Shown here: in pieces, positions 28,279 through 38,300 of the stretch | Position numbering within the stretch: the stretch's first letter is position 1 | Layout: every line of letters begins with the position of its first letter | Origin: Saprolegnia diclina VS20 | Taxonomy: Eukaryota > Oomycota > Saprolegniomycetes > Saprolegniales > Saprolegniaceae | Direction of reading: 5' to 3' | Assembly (NCBI RefSeq): GCF_000281045.1 | Contig: NW_008246089.1 | Span: forward strand, 494,240 to 532,787 | DNA length: 38,548 bases | Notes under the pieces: generated by a model | What the model was told of the DNA's origin: nothing | The model's database searches: none | What the model saw: the letters and a program-made list of their open reading frames with translations, nothing else | Translations under genes and position numbers: made by a program

Positions 28279-30429
28279 TCAAAAGTCGATAGTGCACTTG
28301 CCATCGACGGAAACGGTGCGGGAAATATACTGTCGACCGAGGTGCTGGGCGTGCGTGAGCCACACGGGGTGGTGCCACTTGTGGTCACTCAAGATGGCGC
28401 TGCTCGCGCTCGCCCACGCGTGACGCTGGAGGCGCGTGGCGACTGGCGACATGTTTTTCGGGTGCAACCAGCGCTGGTAGCCGTAGTAAAAGGTCCGAGA
28501 GACGCAGTTGCTAAGCTGCGGTGACAATGCGACAATGTCCTCGAGTGTTCTGCCCGTGTATCTGTGCAGCTCGTGGTCGACACCAACATCCTCGCCTGCA
28601 AACCCTTTGAATTCGTGCGTCGCCAACGTCACGGTCGGGATCCGGTTGCTTTCGCGGTACATGATGGCGTGCAGAACCTCCTTGATGTCGTCGAGACGGT
28701 GATAGCGCTCGCTCGGCCGGTCGACGGGCGGCACTGCGAGCTCCTTGCGCAACATGAAGGCTTCGACCGCGGCCTCGGTGAGCCGTAAAAAGTAGTGCAC
28801 TGCGTTGCCGATCGTCGCCTTGTGCACGCTGTGCTGCGCGAGAAAGATGGTTTCGATGCGAACGCGCGAGTTGAAGAGCCCGAGCGCCTCGACCCACGCT
28901 TTGGACGCGGCCAAGGTGCCCGTCTCACGCGCTTCCCACCAGCCGTTGGTCTCGTTGGCGTCGCCCGCCGTCACGTAGACAAAGACGGCTTTCGAGGTTG
29001 TCGCGTTGAGACGCTGCAGCACGGTCTCGGCCATGAAGAGCTCGTGGTCGTCTTGGTGCGCCGTGACGAAAAAATGCGCTTCCGTGACTGTCTGCAGATT
29101 GTCGAGGAGCCGTCGCGGTGCGAGCCACGCAAGCGTGCGCGCCGGGTCTGGCGTCGGCGTGTGCAAGACGCACTCGCGCGTCACCGCGTCAAAGACGGTC
29201 GCGAAGCAATTGTCCTTGGCCGGGAGGCACAGCGCGTCGCAGGCCGATGCCGTTGGCGCTGAGAGCGTCGCCAGAACCGGGGTCGTGGGGAGGTGCCCCG
29301 GCAGCTGCAACAGCTCGTTGCGCGTATACTGGAGCTGGATCGTCTTGTTGGTCGACGACGGCGCTGGGTCAAAGTACGCGCAGGCGCCCGTCGCCTCGTC
29401 GTAGTGGAAGAACGTGTGCTGCGTGATCTCGACCCACTCGCCGCAGTCGTAGCGCGACGGCTTCTTCGGGCCCTCTCGCTCGACGTACCCCGTGAGCGCA
29501 AACCCCGGCATGTACGCCATGCGGATCATCACGTCTTCTTCGTGCGCAACGTCTTGGTGCACCCAGCCAGCAACGACGTCGGACCGCGCGGGCCGCGGCG
29601 CCACCAGCGCACACGACCCCTTCATGAAGTGATACCCAACGCAGGTCGACGTTGCGGCTTCGCACGCCGCGAGGCACGCCTCGGCACTCGTAGCGTTCGG
29701 CGCCGCGTGTGTGAACGACGACGGCACTTCTTTCGGGTATCTCATCGTGACGTGGGCACCGGCCATGGGGTGCCGCAAGACGGCGGCGCGGTCGCCATTC
29801 GGGTTGGTGTTGGGAAAGGCCGCCGGCACGCACAGCTGCGGCGACGGAAGGTACGTGAAGAAGGCAAAGTCCTGGGATGCAGCAATGCGCGCGCACTCGC
29901 CAATCGACTCGACGGCCGCGTACGGCGACGGGATCCCAATGTCGGGCGACAGCATAAACATGGGATCAAAGACGCGCTCGCTGGTGCTCAAGACAGCCGT
30001 GTAGAGTGCGCGCGGGAAGAAGACATTCCACTGCGCACCGACCACGTAGTGATACGGCACGCGCGGCAGCGGTGCATCGCCGTCAATGCCAAACTCAATC
30101 GCGCGGTGGTCGAGCCGCCCGCGTGGGACCAAATCCTTGAAATCCGGCGGCTGGCGGATGAGCGCAGCGGCGCGTGCACCTGGCAGCGGCACTTGCACGC
30201 CCTTGTTGCTCTTGAGGAAGCATATGCCACCGTCGCGCGGCTCCCATACATACAGAACGCAGCCGACGACGGTGACGCAGTCGCGCTTGCACGCCTGCCG
30301 CGACGCTTGGTGCATGATTTTGATGTCGTTGCCAATGTAGAACACGTCCTTCTCGGTCGCTGTCCACTTGGCGTCGGTCGCCAAAGCTAGCAGAAGCAAT
30401 AGCAGCCCGCTTAGCGGATGATGCATCAT
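28279..30429 (-). CDS. Secreted PAN/Apple-like protein with PIG-L/LmbE deacetylase domain
   Basis: Single-exon protein of 716 residues. The ATG at 30429 begins a signal peptide (MMHHPLSGLLLLLLALATDA); the open frame runs further upstream but that part lacks secretory features. The first roughly 430 residues hold PAN/Apple-like cysteine modules, for example SRQACKRDCVTVVGC, ACLAACEAATSTCVGYHF and ACDALCLPAKDNCFATVF; PAN modules bind carbohydrate or protein. From about residue 455 a PIG-L/LmbE-type metal-dependent deacetylase domain follows: FVTAHQDDHELFMA matches the (A/P)HPDDE motif with Gln for Pro and His before Glu, then VYVTAGDANET, and a VDHELHRYTG near residue 619 supplies the later His. 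Members remove N-acetyl groups from GlcNAc-type substrates. Secretion plus lectin-like modules suggest action on extracellular glycans (inference). No TM or ER-retention signal is seen. Confidence 0.82.
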   Translation of the reverse strand: MMHHPLSGLLLLLLALATDAKWTATEKDVFYIGNDIKIMHQASRQACKRDCVTVVGCVLYVWEPRDGGICFLKSNKGVQVPLPGARAAALIRQPPDFKDLVPRGRLDHRAIEFGIDGDAPLPRVPYHYVVGAQWNVFFPRALYTAVLSTSERVFDPMFMLSPDIGIPSPYAAVESIGECARIAASQDFAFFTYLPSPQLCVPAAFPNTNPNGDRAAVLRHPMAGAHVTMRYPKEVPSSFTHAAPNATSAEACLAACEAATSTCVGYHFMKGSCALVAPRPARSDVVAGWVHQDVAHEEDVMIRMAYMPGFALTGYVEREGPKKPSRYDCGEWVEITQHTFFHYDEATGACAYFDPAPSSTNKTIQLQYTRNELLQLPGHLPTTPVLATLSAPTASACDALCLPAKDNCFATVFDAVTRECVLHTPTPDPARTLAWLAPRRLLDNLQTVTEAHFFVTAHQDDHELFMAETVLQRLNATTSKAVFVYVTAGDANETNGWWEARETGTLAASKAWVEALGLFNSRVRIETIFLAQHSVHKATIGNAVHYFLRLTEAAVEAFMLRKELAVPPVDRPSERYHRLDDIKEVLHAIMYRESNRIPTVTLATHEFKGFAGEDVGVDHELHRYTGRTLEDIVALSPQLSNCVSRTFYYGYQRWLHPKNMSPVATRLQRHAWASASSAILSDHKWHHPVWLTHAQHLGRQYISRTVSVDGKCTIDF

Positions 30430-30879
30430 GGTCCTCAGCACTGGCACTCGACGCCGGCCACACGAGGGTGCCCTTTCTGTCAAAAAAATCTTTTCTGCGC
30501 GTTCATTGGTCGAGACGGAACCAAGCCCGCCAATCAAATGCTGAATAGATTCCGAAGCTCCAGCATGAGCCCTGATCCTGGCATTCATCAACTCAGAGCA
30601 GCCGCGTTCGTTGTACAGAGTTGACAGCTGCGCTGGCGGCGAGAGACGACGCTGATGTCCTTTGACATCGATGTCCTCGCAGGCCGCTACACCCTTGAGT
30701 AGCACGCCAAATGGGCGCCAGTGCACCGACGACGACTCAAGTTCGTCAAGTGGGGCTCTCCGTCGCCTGCTGAGCAGCCCTGTGCGAATGATAACGCGCG
30801 TAGAGGCGCACCAGTGAAGACGTCGTGTGGAGTGTAAATATAAGGAACCGATGTTGATTTACTACCACTAGCTAGTTGT
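30430..30879 (-). other. Spacer upstream of PAN/PIG-L gene and downstream of FadE-type gene
   Basis: No gene supported. A CCAAT (on the minus strand, about 30506-30510) lies some 77 nt upstream of the PAN/PIG-L ATG. The right end is AT-rich and probably contains the 3' end of the FadE-type transcript. Confidence 0.45.
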
Positions 30880-33135
30880 TTACTTGGTCAAGCCAAAGAT
30901 GTTGCCGGTAAAGCCGGGGCGGACATAGTCGGCGGGCGCGCCAATCTCCTTGCCAAGGCCGTCAAAGGCATCGACCTGGATGATCTTTTCGCGGGCAACC
31001 TCGACTTCGTCAATGAGGGCCTGCTCGGCCGCCGTCGCGGACCGCTTCTCCTTGCGGAGCGTGGCGAGGACTGCGTCGGCCTTGATGGCCTTGGGCAGCG
31101 TCGCGTGGATGAGCGCGACGCGATCCTCCGGGTCGTTCGAGATGAACATGCTCTCGGCAAAGAGGTCACGGATACCGCTGTCGGTCGAGACGAGGTCGGC
31201 GACCTTGCGGACCTGCGCGTCCGACGGCGGCGCGTACGACTGGCCAAACGGGAACGTGACCGCGCGCATGGCGCCGCCAATACCGGGCACCGGGAAGTTG
31301 TCCTGGATGCCGTACAAGGCCGTCTGCGCTTCGTAGCAGAGCGACGTCATGGCGTAGTCAAACACCGGGTCGATGCCCTGGACGTGCTTGTTCTGCTGGT
31401 AAAACCACAGCGTCGAGTAGCCGAGGTACAAGCTCGAGAACGCGTCGGCAAAGCGGCCCGAAATCATCTCGGCAAACTTGAGCTTGCCACCGAGGACGAG
31501 CGCCATGTCCGACATGACGGCAAAGTTGGCCGCGAGACGGCTCATCTGCGACTCGTAGTGGCCGAGGAGGTCCGACTTGGAGCGCGAACGCGTGGCCGCG
31601 CGCGTGAGCGACGCCGCCGTGTTCGAGACACCGTGGCCGATGAGCGCGTTGACGTGCGTCTTGAAGCCCGCGAGGTCGTTGCCGTCCTGGAGCGTCTTGA
31701 TGAGCGGGTACAAGTGCGGGTGCGCGCGCGTGAGGCCCTGGCCGTAAATGATGAGCGACCGCGTGAGCGTGTTGGCGCCCTCGACCGTAATCGCCACCGG
31801 CATGCTAATGTACGTGTTGGCCAAAAAGTTGCTCGGGCCACGGCAGATACCGGCGCCACCGAGCACGTCCATGGCCTGAATGACCGCGTCGCGGCCACGG
31901 GCCGTGATCTGCTGCTTGCAGACGCCCGAGATGACGGCCGGCTGCTCGTGCTGGTTGATCATGCCGTTGACCAAGTGCTGGCCGGCAATGTTGATGAGCG
32001 CGTTGCTACCGATCGAGGCAAGGTGCTCCTGGACACCCTCCATCGTCGCGACGGGGACCTTGAACTGCTTGCGGATGCGCGCGTAGCCCGTGGCAGCGAC
32101 GGCCGAGATCTTGGTACCGGCGACGGCCGACGCCGGGAGCGAGATCGAACGACCTTCGGCGAGGCAGTCCATGAGCATGTTCCAGCCGAAGCCGACACGC
32201 GTCTGGCCACCAATGATCTTGGACATGGGGATGAAGACGTCGTCACCCTGGACCGTACCGTTCATGAACGGGACCGAAAGCGTATCGTGGCGGCGGCCCA
32301 TCTGGAGACCTTCGTGGTTGCGTTCGAGGAGAGCGACCGTGATACCGGCCGAGCCCGTGCCCTTCAAGAGGTTTTCGGGATCCGTAACATCGATCGCGAG
32401 ACCGACGCACGTAGCAACGGGCGCGAGCGTAATGTAGCGCTTGTTGAACTTGGCGCGGATACCGAGAACGCCATCCTGCTCGCAGACGACGCCCGTATCG
32501 CGCATGTTGGCAGCGTCCGAGCCCGACGACGGGCCGGTCAAGCCAAAGCACGGAAGGTGCTTGCCTTCGGCGAGGGCCGGCAAGTACGAGTTCTTCTGCT
32601 CGTCCGTACCGTAGCGGAGGAGGAGCTCGGCAGGGCCAAGCGAGTTGGGCACGCACACCGTGACGGCGGCGGGCGCCGAGCGCGACGCAATCTTGGTGAT
32701 GACCATCGAGTGGCCGTGGGCGGTAAACTGCTTGCCGCCGTATTCCTTGGGAATGATCATGCCGAGGAAGCCCTTCTCCTTGATAAACTTCCATGCCTCG
32801 AGCGGAAGATCGCCGTCGCGGAAGATCTGCGTATCGTCGAGCATCTCGCAGAGCTGTTGCACCTCGTTGTCCATGAACGACTGCTCCTCGGGCGTGAGCT
32901 TGGCCGAGTACTTGTCGAGGGCCTTGAGGCTCGGGCTGCCCGTGAAGATATCGCGGTCAAAGCCGACGGTGCCCGACTCGAGCGCCGCCTTCTCCGTGTT
33001 GGACATGCGGGGCATCATCTTCTTGGCCACCTTGTAGAGCGGGCCATAGACGATCGTGCGCTTCTGCATGGGCGCGGCCGCGGTCAAGGCGCCGGCGTGG
33101 CGGCGCAGGGCCATCTTGGACGACGAAGCCAGCAT
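30880..33135 (-). CDS. fadE: FadE-type acyl-CoA dehydrogenase, probably mitochondrial
   Basis: Catalyses the first, FAD-dependent step of fatty-acid beta-oxidation, converting acyl-CoA to trans-2-enoyl-CoA. The 751 residues follow the long bacterial FadE plan, not the roughly 400-residue mammalian type. Landmarks match E. coli FadE closely: LTGPSSGSDAANMRDTGVVC, NKRYITLAP, GRRH, ECL-like DCLAEGRSISLPAS, RIRKQFKV, and AITVEGANTLTRS, where Glu452 is the likely catalytic base. A C-terminal region of about 280 residues corresponds to the FadE C-terminal extension (LGGKLKFAEMISGRFADAFS; FPFGQSYAPPSDA). The N-terminus (MLASSSKMALRRHAGALTAA) is basic, Ser/Ala-rich and non-acidic, like a mitochondrial presequence. 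The chosen ATG at 33135 is the first after a strong initiator. No introns. A bacterial origin by transfer is possible but needs phylogeny. Confidence 0.92.
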   Translation of the reverse strand: MLASSSKMALRRHAGALTAAAPMQKRTIVYGPLYKVAKKMMPRMSNTEKAALESGTVGFDRDIFTGSPSLKALDKYSAKLTPEEQSFMDNEVQQLCEMLDDTQIFRDGDLPLEAWKFIKEKGFLGMIIPKEYGGKQFTAHGHSMVITKIASRSAPAAVTVCVPNSLGPAELLLRYGTDEQKNSYLPALAEGKHLPCFGLTGPSSGSDAANMRDTGVVCEQDGVLGIRAKFNKRYITLAPVATCVGLAIDVTDPENLLKGTGSAGITVALLERNHEGLQMGRRHDTLSVPFMNGTVQGDDVFIPMSKIIGGQTRVGFGWNMLMDCLAEGRSISLPASAVAGTKISAVAATGYARIRKQFKVPVATMEGVQEHLASIGSNALINIAGQHLVNGMINQHEQPAVISGVCKQQITARGRDAVIQAMDVLGGAGICRGPSNFLANTYISMPVAITVEGANTLTRSLIIYGQGLTRAHPHLYPLIKTLQDGNDLAGFKTHVNALIGHGVSNTAASLTRAATRSRSKSDLLGHYESQMSRLAANFAVMSDMALVLGGKLKFAEMISGRFADAFSSLYLGYSTLWFYQQNKHVQGIDPVFDYAMTSLCYEAQTALYGIQDNFPVPGIGGAMRAVTFPFGQSYAPPSDAQVRKVADLVSTDSGIRDLFAESMFISNDPEDRVALIHATLPKAIKADAVLATLRKEKRSATAAEQALIDEVEVAREKIIQVDAFDGLGKEIGAPADYVRPGFTGNIFGLTK

Positions 33136-33150
33136 GTTGGAGGTGCGAGG

Positions 33151-33165
33151 CAAATGCAAATGTGA
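33151..33165 (-). promoter_or_regulatory. Inr/FPR-like core promoter of FadE-type gene
   Basis: On the minus strand this reads TCACATTTGCATTTG, differing by one base from the element at elicitin-like gene 2 (TCACTTTTGCATTTG). It lies 15 nt upstream of the ATG and about 32 nt downstream of a TATA box, the expected spacing. Confidence 0.6.
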
Positions 33166-33180
33166 GAGGTCTTGGACCCT

Positions 33181-33214
33181 CCGGCCAAAAAGTCCTATTT
33201 ATATCTTTGGCCGG
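33181..33214. promoter_or_regulatory. 9-bp inverted repeat enclosing a TATA box
   Basis: CCGGCCAAA (33181-33189) and TTTGGCCGG (33206-33214) are perfect reverse complements with a 16-nt spacer. The spacer contains ATTTATA, which is TATAAAT on the minus strand (33197-33203), correctly spaced for the FadE-type gene. A symmetric site around the TATA box could be an operator or activator site. Confidence 0.5.
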
Positions 33215-33320
33215 CCCACGGTTCATGTAGGACTTTCGGCACGCCGTCGAGAAAAACACCGAATTCCAACGATGCAAATCGGACATGTCCGAATGCTAAC
33301 GGGATCTTCAACGTGACGGT

Positions 33321-33375
33321 GTTGACTCGACAGGTGATTTCACGCCGCTGGACCGGTGCAGGCTGTTGAGTCAAC
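33321..33375. promoter_or_regulatory. Inverted repeat with bZIP/W-box-like cores
   Basis: GTTGACTCGACAG (33321-33333) and CTGTTGAGTCAAC (33363-33375) are reverse complements at 12 of 13 positions, 29 nt apart. The right copy holds TGAGTCA, a perfect AP-1/Gcn4-type site; both contain TTGACT (W-box-like core). It lies about 190-240 nt upstream of the FadE-type ATG and may control it. Confidence 0.4.
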
Positions 33376-35130
33376 GTTGAGTTTCGCGGATGGCGGCAAC
33401 GCTTCGAGCGCTGGTGAAGTCCACTCGAGTGCGGGACGCTGCGAAGGGAGCTGCTCGCCACGAAAGGCAACACAGAGAGCACGGCCGGGGTTCGACCTTG
33501 AACTCACAGGGCAGCCGCGACGGCGCTCGGCGCTCGGGGCATGTGTTGGATTTTATTATTACTATTGGGAAAGTGCAACTCGTGTTCGCTCCGACTTCAA
33601 CTTGGCACGATGGATATGAATCCTTGGACAGCAGTGAACGTCTGCAACTCGGCGAGCTTTTCGCGCTCTCCTAGGACGCGTACCGATGTACGTCAAAAGA
33701 GGCATCCGGGGAGCTCCGAAGACACGGTGCTCGGTGCTGCGAGGGTCGAAACGTAGCCGGTCGTAACTTGATGTCACGGGCAAGTTGAAGAAGACGACGA
33801 GATCGCGTGGGTGGTCCATGCACCGGGGCACACACGCGTTGGTTTATGCAAACGTGCTTGGGTGCACCGCCACGCCCTCCGTGCTGCGGCCATCATCATC
33901 ACCGCAACAAGTGGAGTAAGCCATGATGCAGCGCATGGCATCAAATGCTCGCAAGTCTGATTTGGTGCAAGGTGCAGATATGACCAGGGCGCGTCAGAAG
34001 GTAAGGGCCAATCAAATACATGATGCCGAGGTACCGAGTGGGCAAGGACGTCCTCCACATCCTTGCATATTGGTGCAGATATGAAGCAAGTGCCCGATGC
34101 AGCCCCCGATGTAGCAGTGAGTATCATAGCATGACTACGGCGTAAGCAGCCGAGTGATGTTTGGAAATAGCACCGTCATGCACCATCGCCTTCGTTCTTA
34201 GCAATGACATGACAACGTAGTGTCTGAAAGACCTGAAGGATAACTATAAGATTGACGAACGCAAGTGCATAGCATGCGATAAGGGCAAGCTCTTCGGCGC
34301 CCCTAGTCGAGATGAACGACAGCTCTCCAAGGCGTAGGCGGCACGTTTTGTTTCGTCGCCGAGGGCGTCCTGCTTCGTTCCTGTCGAACACTACGTACGC
34401 CTGGTCGAGCGTCGTGGGCGATCTGCGGCGTAGCCGAACAGGGGCCGTTGGATGAGCTACTGTAGTTGATCGTTCGCGGATGGGCCGTTTCCAGCCGTGG
34501 GCGAGGTCGTCCCAGGAAGGCCACGCACACGCAGAGAGCAGGAGGGCAGCGTATAAGGTCGATCCGTTTCAAAGAGAATCATCGCGTCTCGACGATCACT
34601 GGCACATCGGACAGGATTAACTATTGTGTTTGATCTTTTGAGGCAATACAAAAGCGAGGTCCTCAACAAGTGCGTAGACTGGAAGGCTCGCTTGACACTC
34701 ACCCGTCGCCTCTTTGGATGGACGGGGAATTGCGCTGCTTCGAACTCGCATCCGTCGCGCCATCGGCGCCTTGAACAGCATCCTGTCAAGATACTCGTAA
34801 AGAGTCCTGTGCCTTGGCTACGCTGTGGTAGCTGCGTGTGTAGGTCGGCGATACCTCGTCCACCTACACGACATGCGTCTTGGTTCCATCAAGCCCGCGA
34901 CCTCTGCAGCTACCCACAGTGCTTTTCTTCACAAAAACACATATAACTCGCGCGGCAAGATGCAACGAGTCACCCAAGAGAACTGCCTTGGGTGCCGAGC
35001 TATCGTAATCGGCTCGCGTGCTCGTCGTTGCTCTCGTCCGACAGGAGCATTGATCGCGGAGCGTTCCTCATGCTACGTAGTACTCGGGCGTACTGACGTC
35101 CGCCGGCGCCAATGGCTTGGGTACCTCGTT

Positions 35131-35205
35131 GCGCGGGCACACGGGGTTCGTACCCACGACCTCAGCATATCCCATGCGAGGAGTGTTGATCACATCGGTG
35201 ATTGG
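35131..35205 (-). other. tRNA-like relic (possible tRNA pseudogene or SINE head)
   Basis: On the minus strand GTGGGTACGAACCCC resembles a T-arm (TACGAAC for the TTCGAAC loop, stem closed by G-C and wobble pairs). AGGTC before it fits a variable loop, and CTCGCATGGGATATGCTG resembles an anticodon arm, but with stem mismatches and no T at position 33. No proper D-arm or acceptor pairing was found. It is at best a degenerate tRNA or tRNA-derived SINE fragment. Confidence 0.25.
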
Positions 35206-35303
35206 CATGTTTTTTATCACACTCGATACAAATACCAAGCCATCTTTAATCGTGTGTTTTTATTACGGAACGGGCCACTTCGGTTGCCAGTTGCTTGCTG
35301 CCG

Positions 35304-38300
35304 ATGTACCGTACGTTCACGGCCGTGGCCGCCCACCCGACGGAGACCGCCGGTGCTGTCTCCCGCCTCGTCTTTGGCTGGGCCAAGCCGTTGCTGTTCG
35401 TCGGCAATCAGCGCAAGCTGTCGCCCGACGACCTGTACCCACTGCCACTTGCGAGCCAAGTCGGTCCGCTCACTTTGCACTTTGCTGACGTGTACGAGCA
35501 CAAGGACGGTGGTCTTCTCGCCACCTTCTTCTCCATCTACTGGGGTCGCTTCCTTTGCATTGGCCTCTTCCAGAGTCTCTCGGTCCTCGGCGACCTCTAC
35601 GGCCCAGGCTACGTCCTCGGTGCGCTCCTCCGCGCCGTCGCCGCGCCGGTCATTGATTTGCAAGCGGTGCTCACGCTCATTGGGTCGCTGTACCTCGTGC
35701 AACTTGTAAACGCCTTCCTCAAGGCGCACTTGGCGTACATGAACGAGAACCTTGGGCTCCAGTTCTCGTCGTCGCTGCGCGCAATGCTCTTTGAGAAGGT
35801 GCTCCGCCTCCGCGCCGTCGCATCGTCGACGTCGGTCGCCAAAGAAAAGATGGCTGCCGACATTGCCAACCTGATTTCTACGGATACAATCAACGTCATG
35901 GGCTTTGCGATGAGCATGCACGCCATGTGGATCGTGCCGCTCCAGATTGCCGCCGTGCTCTACCTCCTCTACTCGAACGTGGGCTGGGCCATCTTTGTCG
36001 GGCTCGGCGTCGTCGCTATCATCTTGGTCATCAACGCGATCGCGGCCATGCTCATGGGCGCCGAGCAAGCGCGTTGCTTTGAGCTCAAGAACGACCGCAT
36101 GGCAGTGCTCCAGCAAGTGTTGGCCGCTATCCAAACCATCAAAATGGACGCGCTCGAGGCGGAATACGAAGCCAAAATCAAGGCGCTGCGCGGCCTCGAG
36201 CTCGCGTCCATTCACACGCTCATGCGCATCATCCTCGTCCTTCTCTCGTTCATGAACTGCACATTGATTCTCGTGACCTTGGCGGTTGTCGCGACGTTCA
36301 CGCTCTGGATGCAGCAAGCATTGACCGTCACGATCATCTTTTCGACGCTCGCGCTCTTCAAGCCGCTCCAGGATGCGCTTGTGAACCTCCCGATTGCACT
36401 CATGGCCATGGTCCAGTCGCTCACGTCGGTCCAGCGCATCAATGACATTCTGCTCCTCGATGAAGTGAGCGCGGCTAGCGTCTGGGGGCCGTCGCACCCG
36501 CTGGCGGCCATGTACGCCAACGAAGGCGTCGTCGTCGCGATCGAGACGGGCTCATTTGCGTGGCATGCGACCTCGGGCCCGACCCTCCGCAACCTCCACC
36601 TCCGCCTTCGACGCGGCGAGCTCGTCGTGCTGCATGGCGCAATCGGCCAAGGCAAGTCGTCGCTTCTCGCGGCGCTCCTCGGGGAAATGCAAAAGCTCGG
36701 CGGCTCGGTCTTTGTTGGCGGCAGCGTCGCGTACGTCGCCCAGCAGGCATGGATCCAAAACTCCACGATCCGCGAAAACATCCTCTTTGGCAAGCCGTAC
36801 GACCGCGCGACATACCAAAAGGTCCTCGACGCGTGTGCGCTGACAAAGGACGTCGCTACCCTCGGTGACATGAACGAGATGGGCCCCAAGGGCGTTATCC
36901 TCACTGCTAGCCAAAAGGCTCGCATCGCACTGGCGCGTGCGGTCTGCAGCGACGCCGACATTTTTCTCTTGGACGCGCCCTTAGCGGCGCTCGACCCGAG
37001 CTTGGCCAGCGAGGTCTTTACCAAGTGCATTCTCGGCCTCTTGGCCAAGAAGACGGTTCTGCTCGTGACACACAACATGGAGATCATCCAGTCGCCCAGT
37101 GTGCGTCGCAGCCTCCTCCTGCAAGGCGGGCGGCTTCACGAGACGTCGCGAGACCCGCCCAAGATGCTGCGCCGCGCCGTCTCGAGTGTCGTTGCGAGCA
37201 AGCCCCGCACGCTGCACCGGGCGACGTCGTCGGCCATGGACGCCAAGCCCGAGAGTGTCCGACCGCTCCAGCGCATGGCCTCGAGCGTGGCTGAGACCAA
37301 GCCGGCGCGCGCGCTCCACCGGGCTGTCTCGGCGGCCGTCGAAGCCAAGTCAGATATGCCCCAGCGTCGACTCCACGACCTCCTCGGCTCCCCGTCGCAG
37401 CAGTCGATGCGCAGCCTTCAGTTGCCCGAGATGCTCGAACCGTTGGCGGAGGATGCACCAAGTGTCACCGAGTCGAGTCGGCTGCTTCTCGACGACGAGA
37501 ACGACGACGACGACGGTGACGGACACGTGTCGACGGCCATTGTTGGCGGCTACGTGCGTGCGATGGGCGGGTGTGTTGCCGTGACCACGATCGTCTTGCT
37601 GACAATGAGCCTCCAGCTGCTCAAAATCGGGGGCGACTTTTGGCTCACGCACTGGGCCATGACGCCGGACGAGACCGCGACGTTTGGCTACGCGCCCATG
37701 ACGCTTTACGCGGCGCTCGCGCTCGGCAGCTGCGTCTTCGTCATCCTCCAAACGTACGCGGTGATTGCATTTGGCTTGCGCGCGTCCCAGCACATGTTTG
37801 GCGCGATGCTCTCGGCGCTCTTGGCGGCGCCAATGCGGTTCTTTGCGTCGACGTCGACCGACGCCGTGTGCAGCCGCTGCAGCGACGACGTGGTCGCGTG
37901 TGACTTCAGCATCCCGTTCACGCTTGGCCCGATCCTCTTTGAAGTCTCGTCGTTTCTGGCGACATTATTGACGACGCTGTTCATGACGCGCTGGCCGGCG
38001 CTGCTCGTGCTGCCCCTTTTGTACCTCGACTACAAGCTCGGCGCGTTCTACCTCGAGCCGCTCCATGAAGTGCACCGTCTCGAGAACGCATCGCGCGCGC
38101 CGCTCTTGCAAGCGATCGCCGAAGCCATTGACGGCGCAACGACGCTCCGCGCGTTCAAAGAGACTGCCCGGGTCGAGGCGAGTGCGACGCTCAAGATCGA
38201 GGCATTTGGCCAAGCACGCGCCGTCGCCACCGCGCTCAACGCGTGGTTCGCTTTGCGCATGTCGCTAGTCAGCAGCACGATCGTCGCCGCCTTCCTTTGC

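Larger units (their letters stand above)
33136..35303. other. Long divergent intergenic region, FadE-type gene to ABC transporter
   Basis: About 2.2 kb. The left 250 bases carry the FadE-type promoter elements. No gene is supported in the rest. A 71-codon plus-strand ORF at 33541-33756 starts with a short hydrophobic stretch (ATTTTATTATTACTATT region) but is unconvincing. A tRNA-like sequence lies near 35131-35205, and the ABC transporter leader occupies the right end. Confidence 0.5.

Noticed and set aside
31105-33165. Very long plus-strand frame (about 686 codons) opposite the FadE-type gene
   Set aside because: It is the antisense shadow of a GC-rich coding region; its product is an Arg/Glu/Val-rich sequence without domains, whereas the minus strand gives a clear FadE.
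33541-33756. 71-codon ORF starting with a short hydrophobic stretch, possible small secreted protein
   Set aside because: The leader is brief, cysteines are irregular, no promoter motif precedes it, and it fits a chance frame in spacer DNA.
35217-36497. 426-codon minus-strand frame over the ABC transporter
   Set aside because: Antisense shadow of the ABCC gene; charged low-complexity product with no domain.
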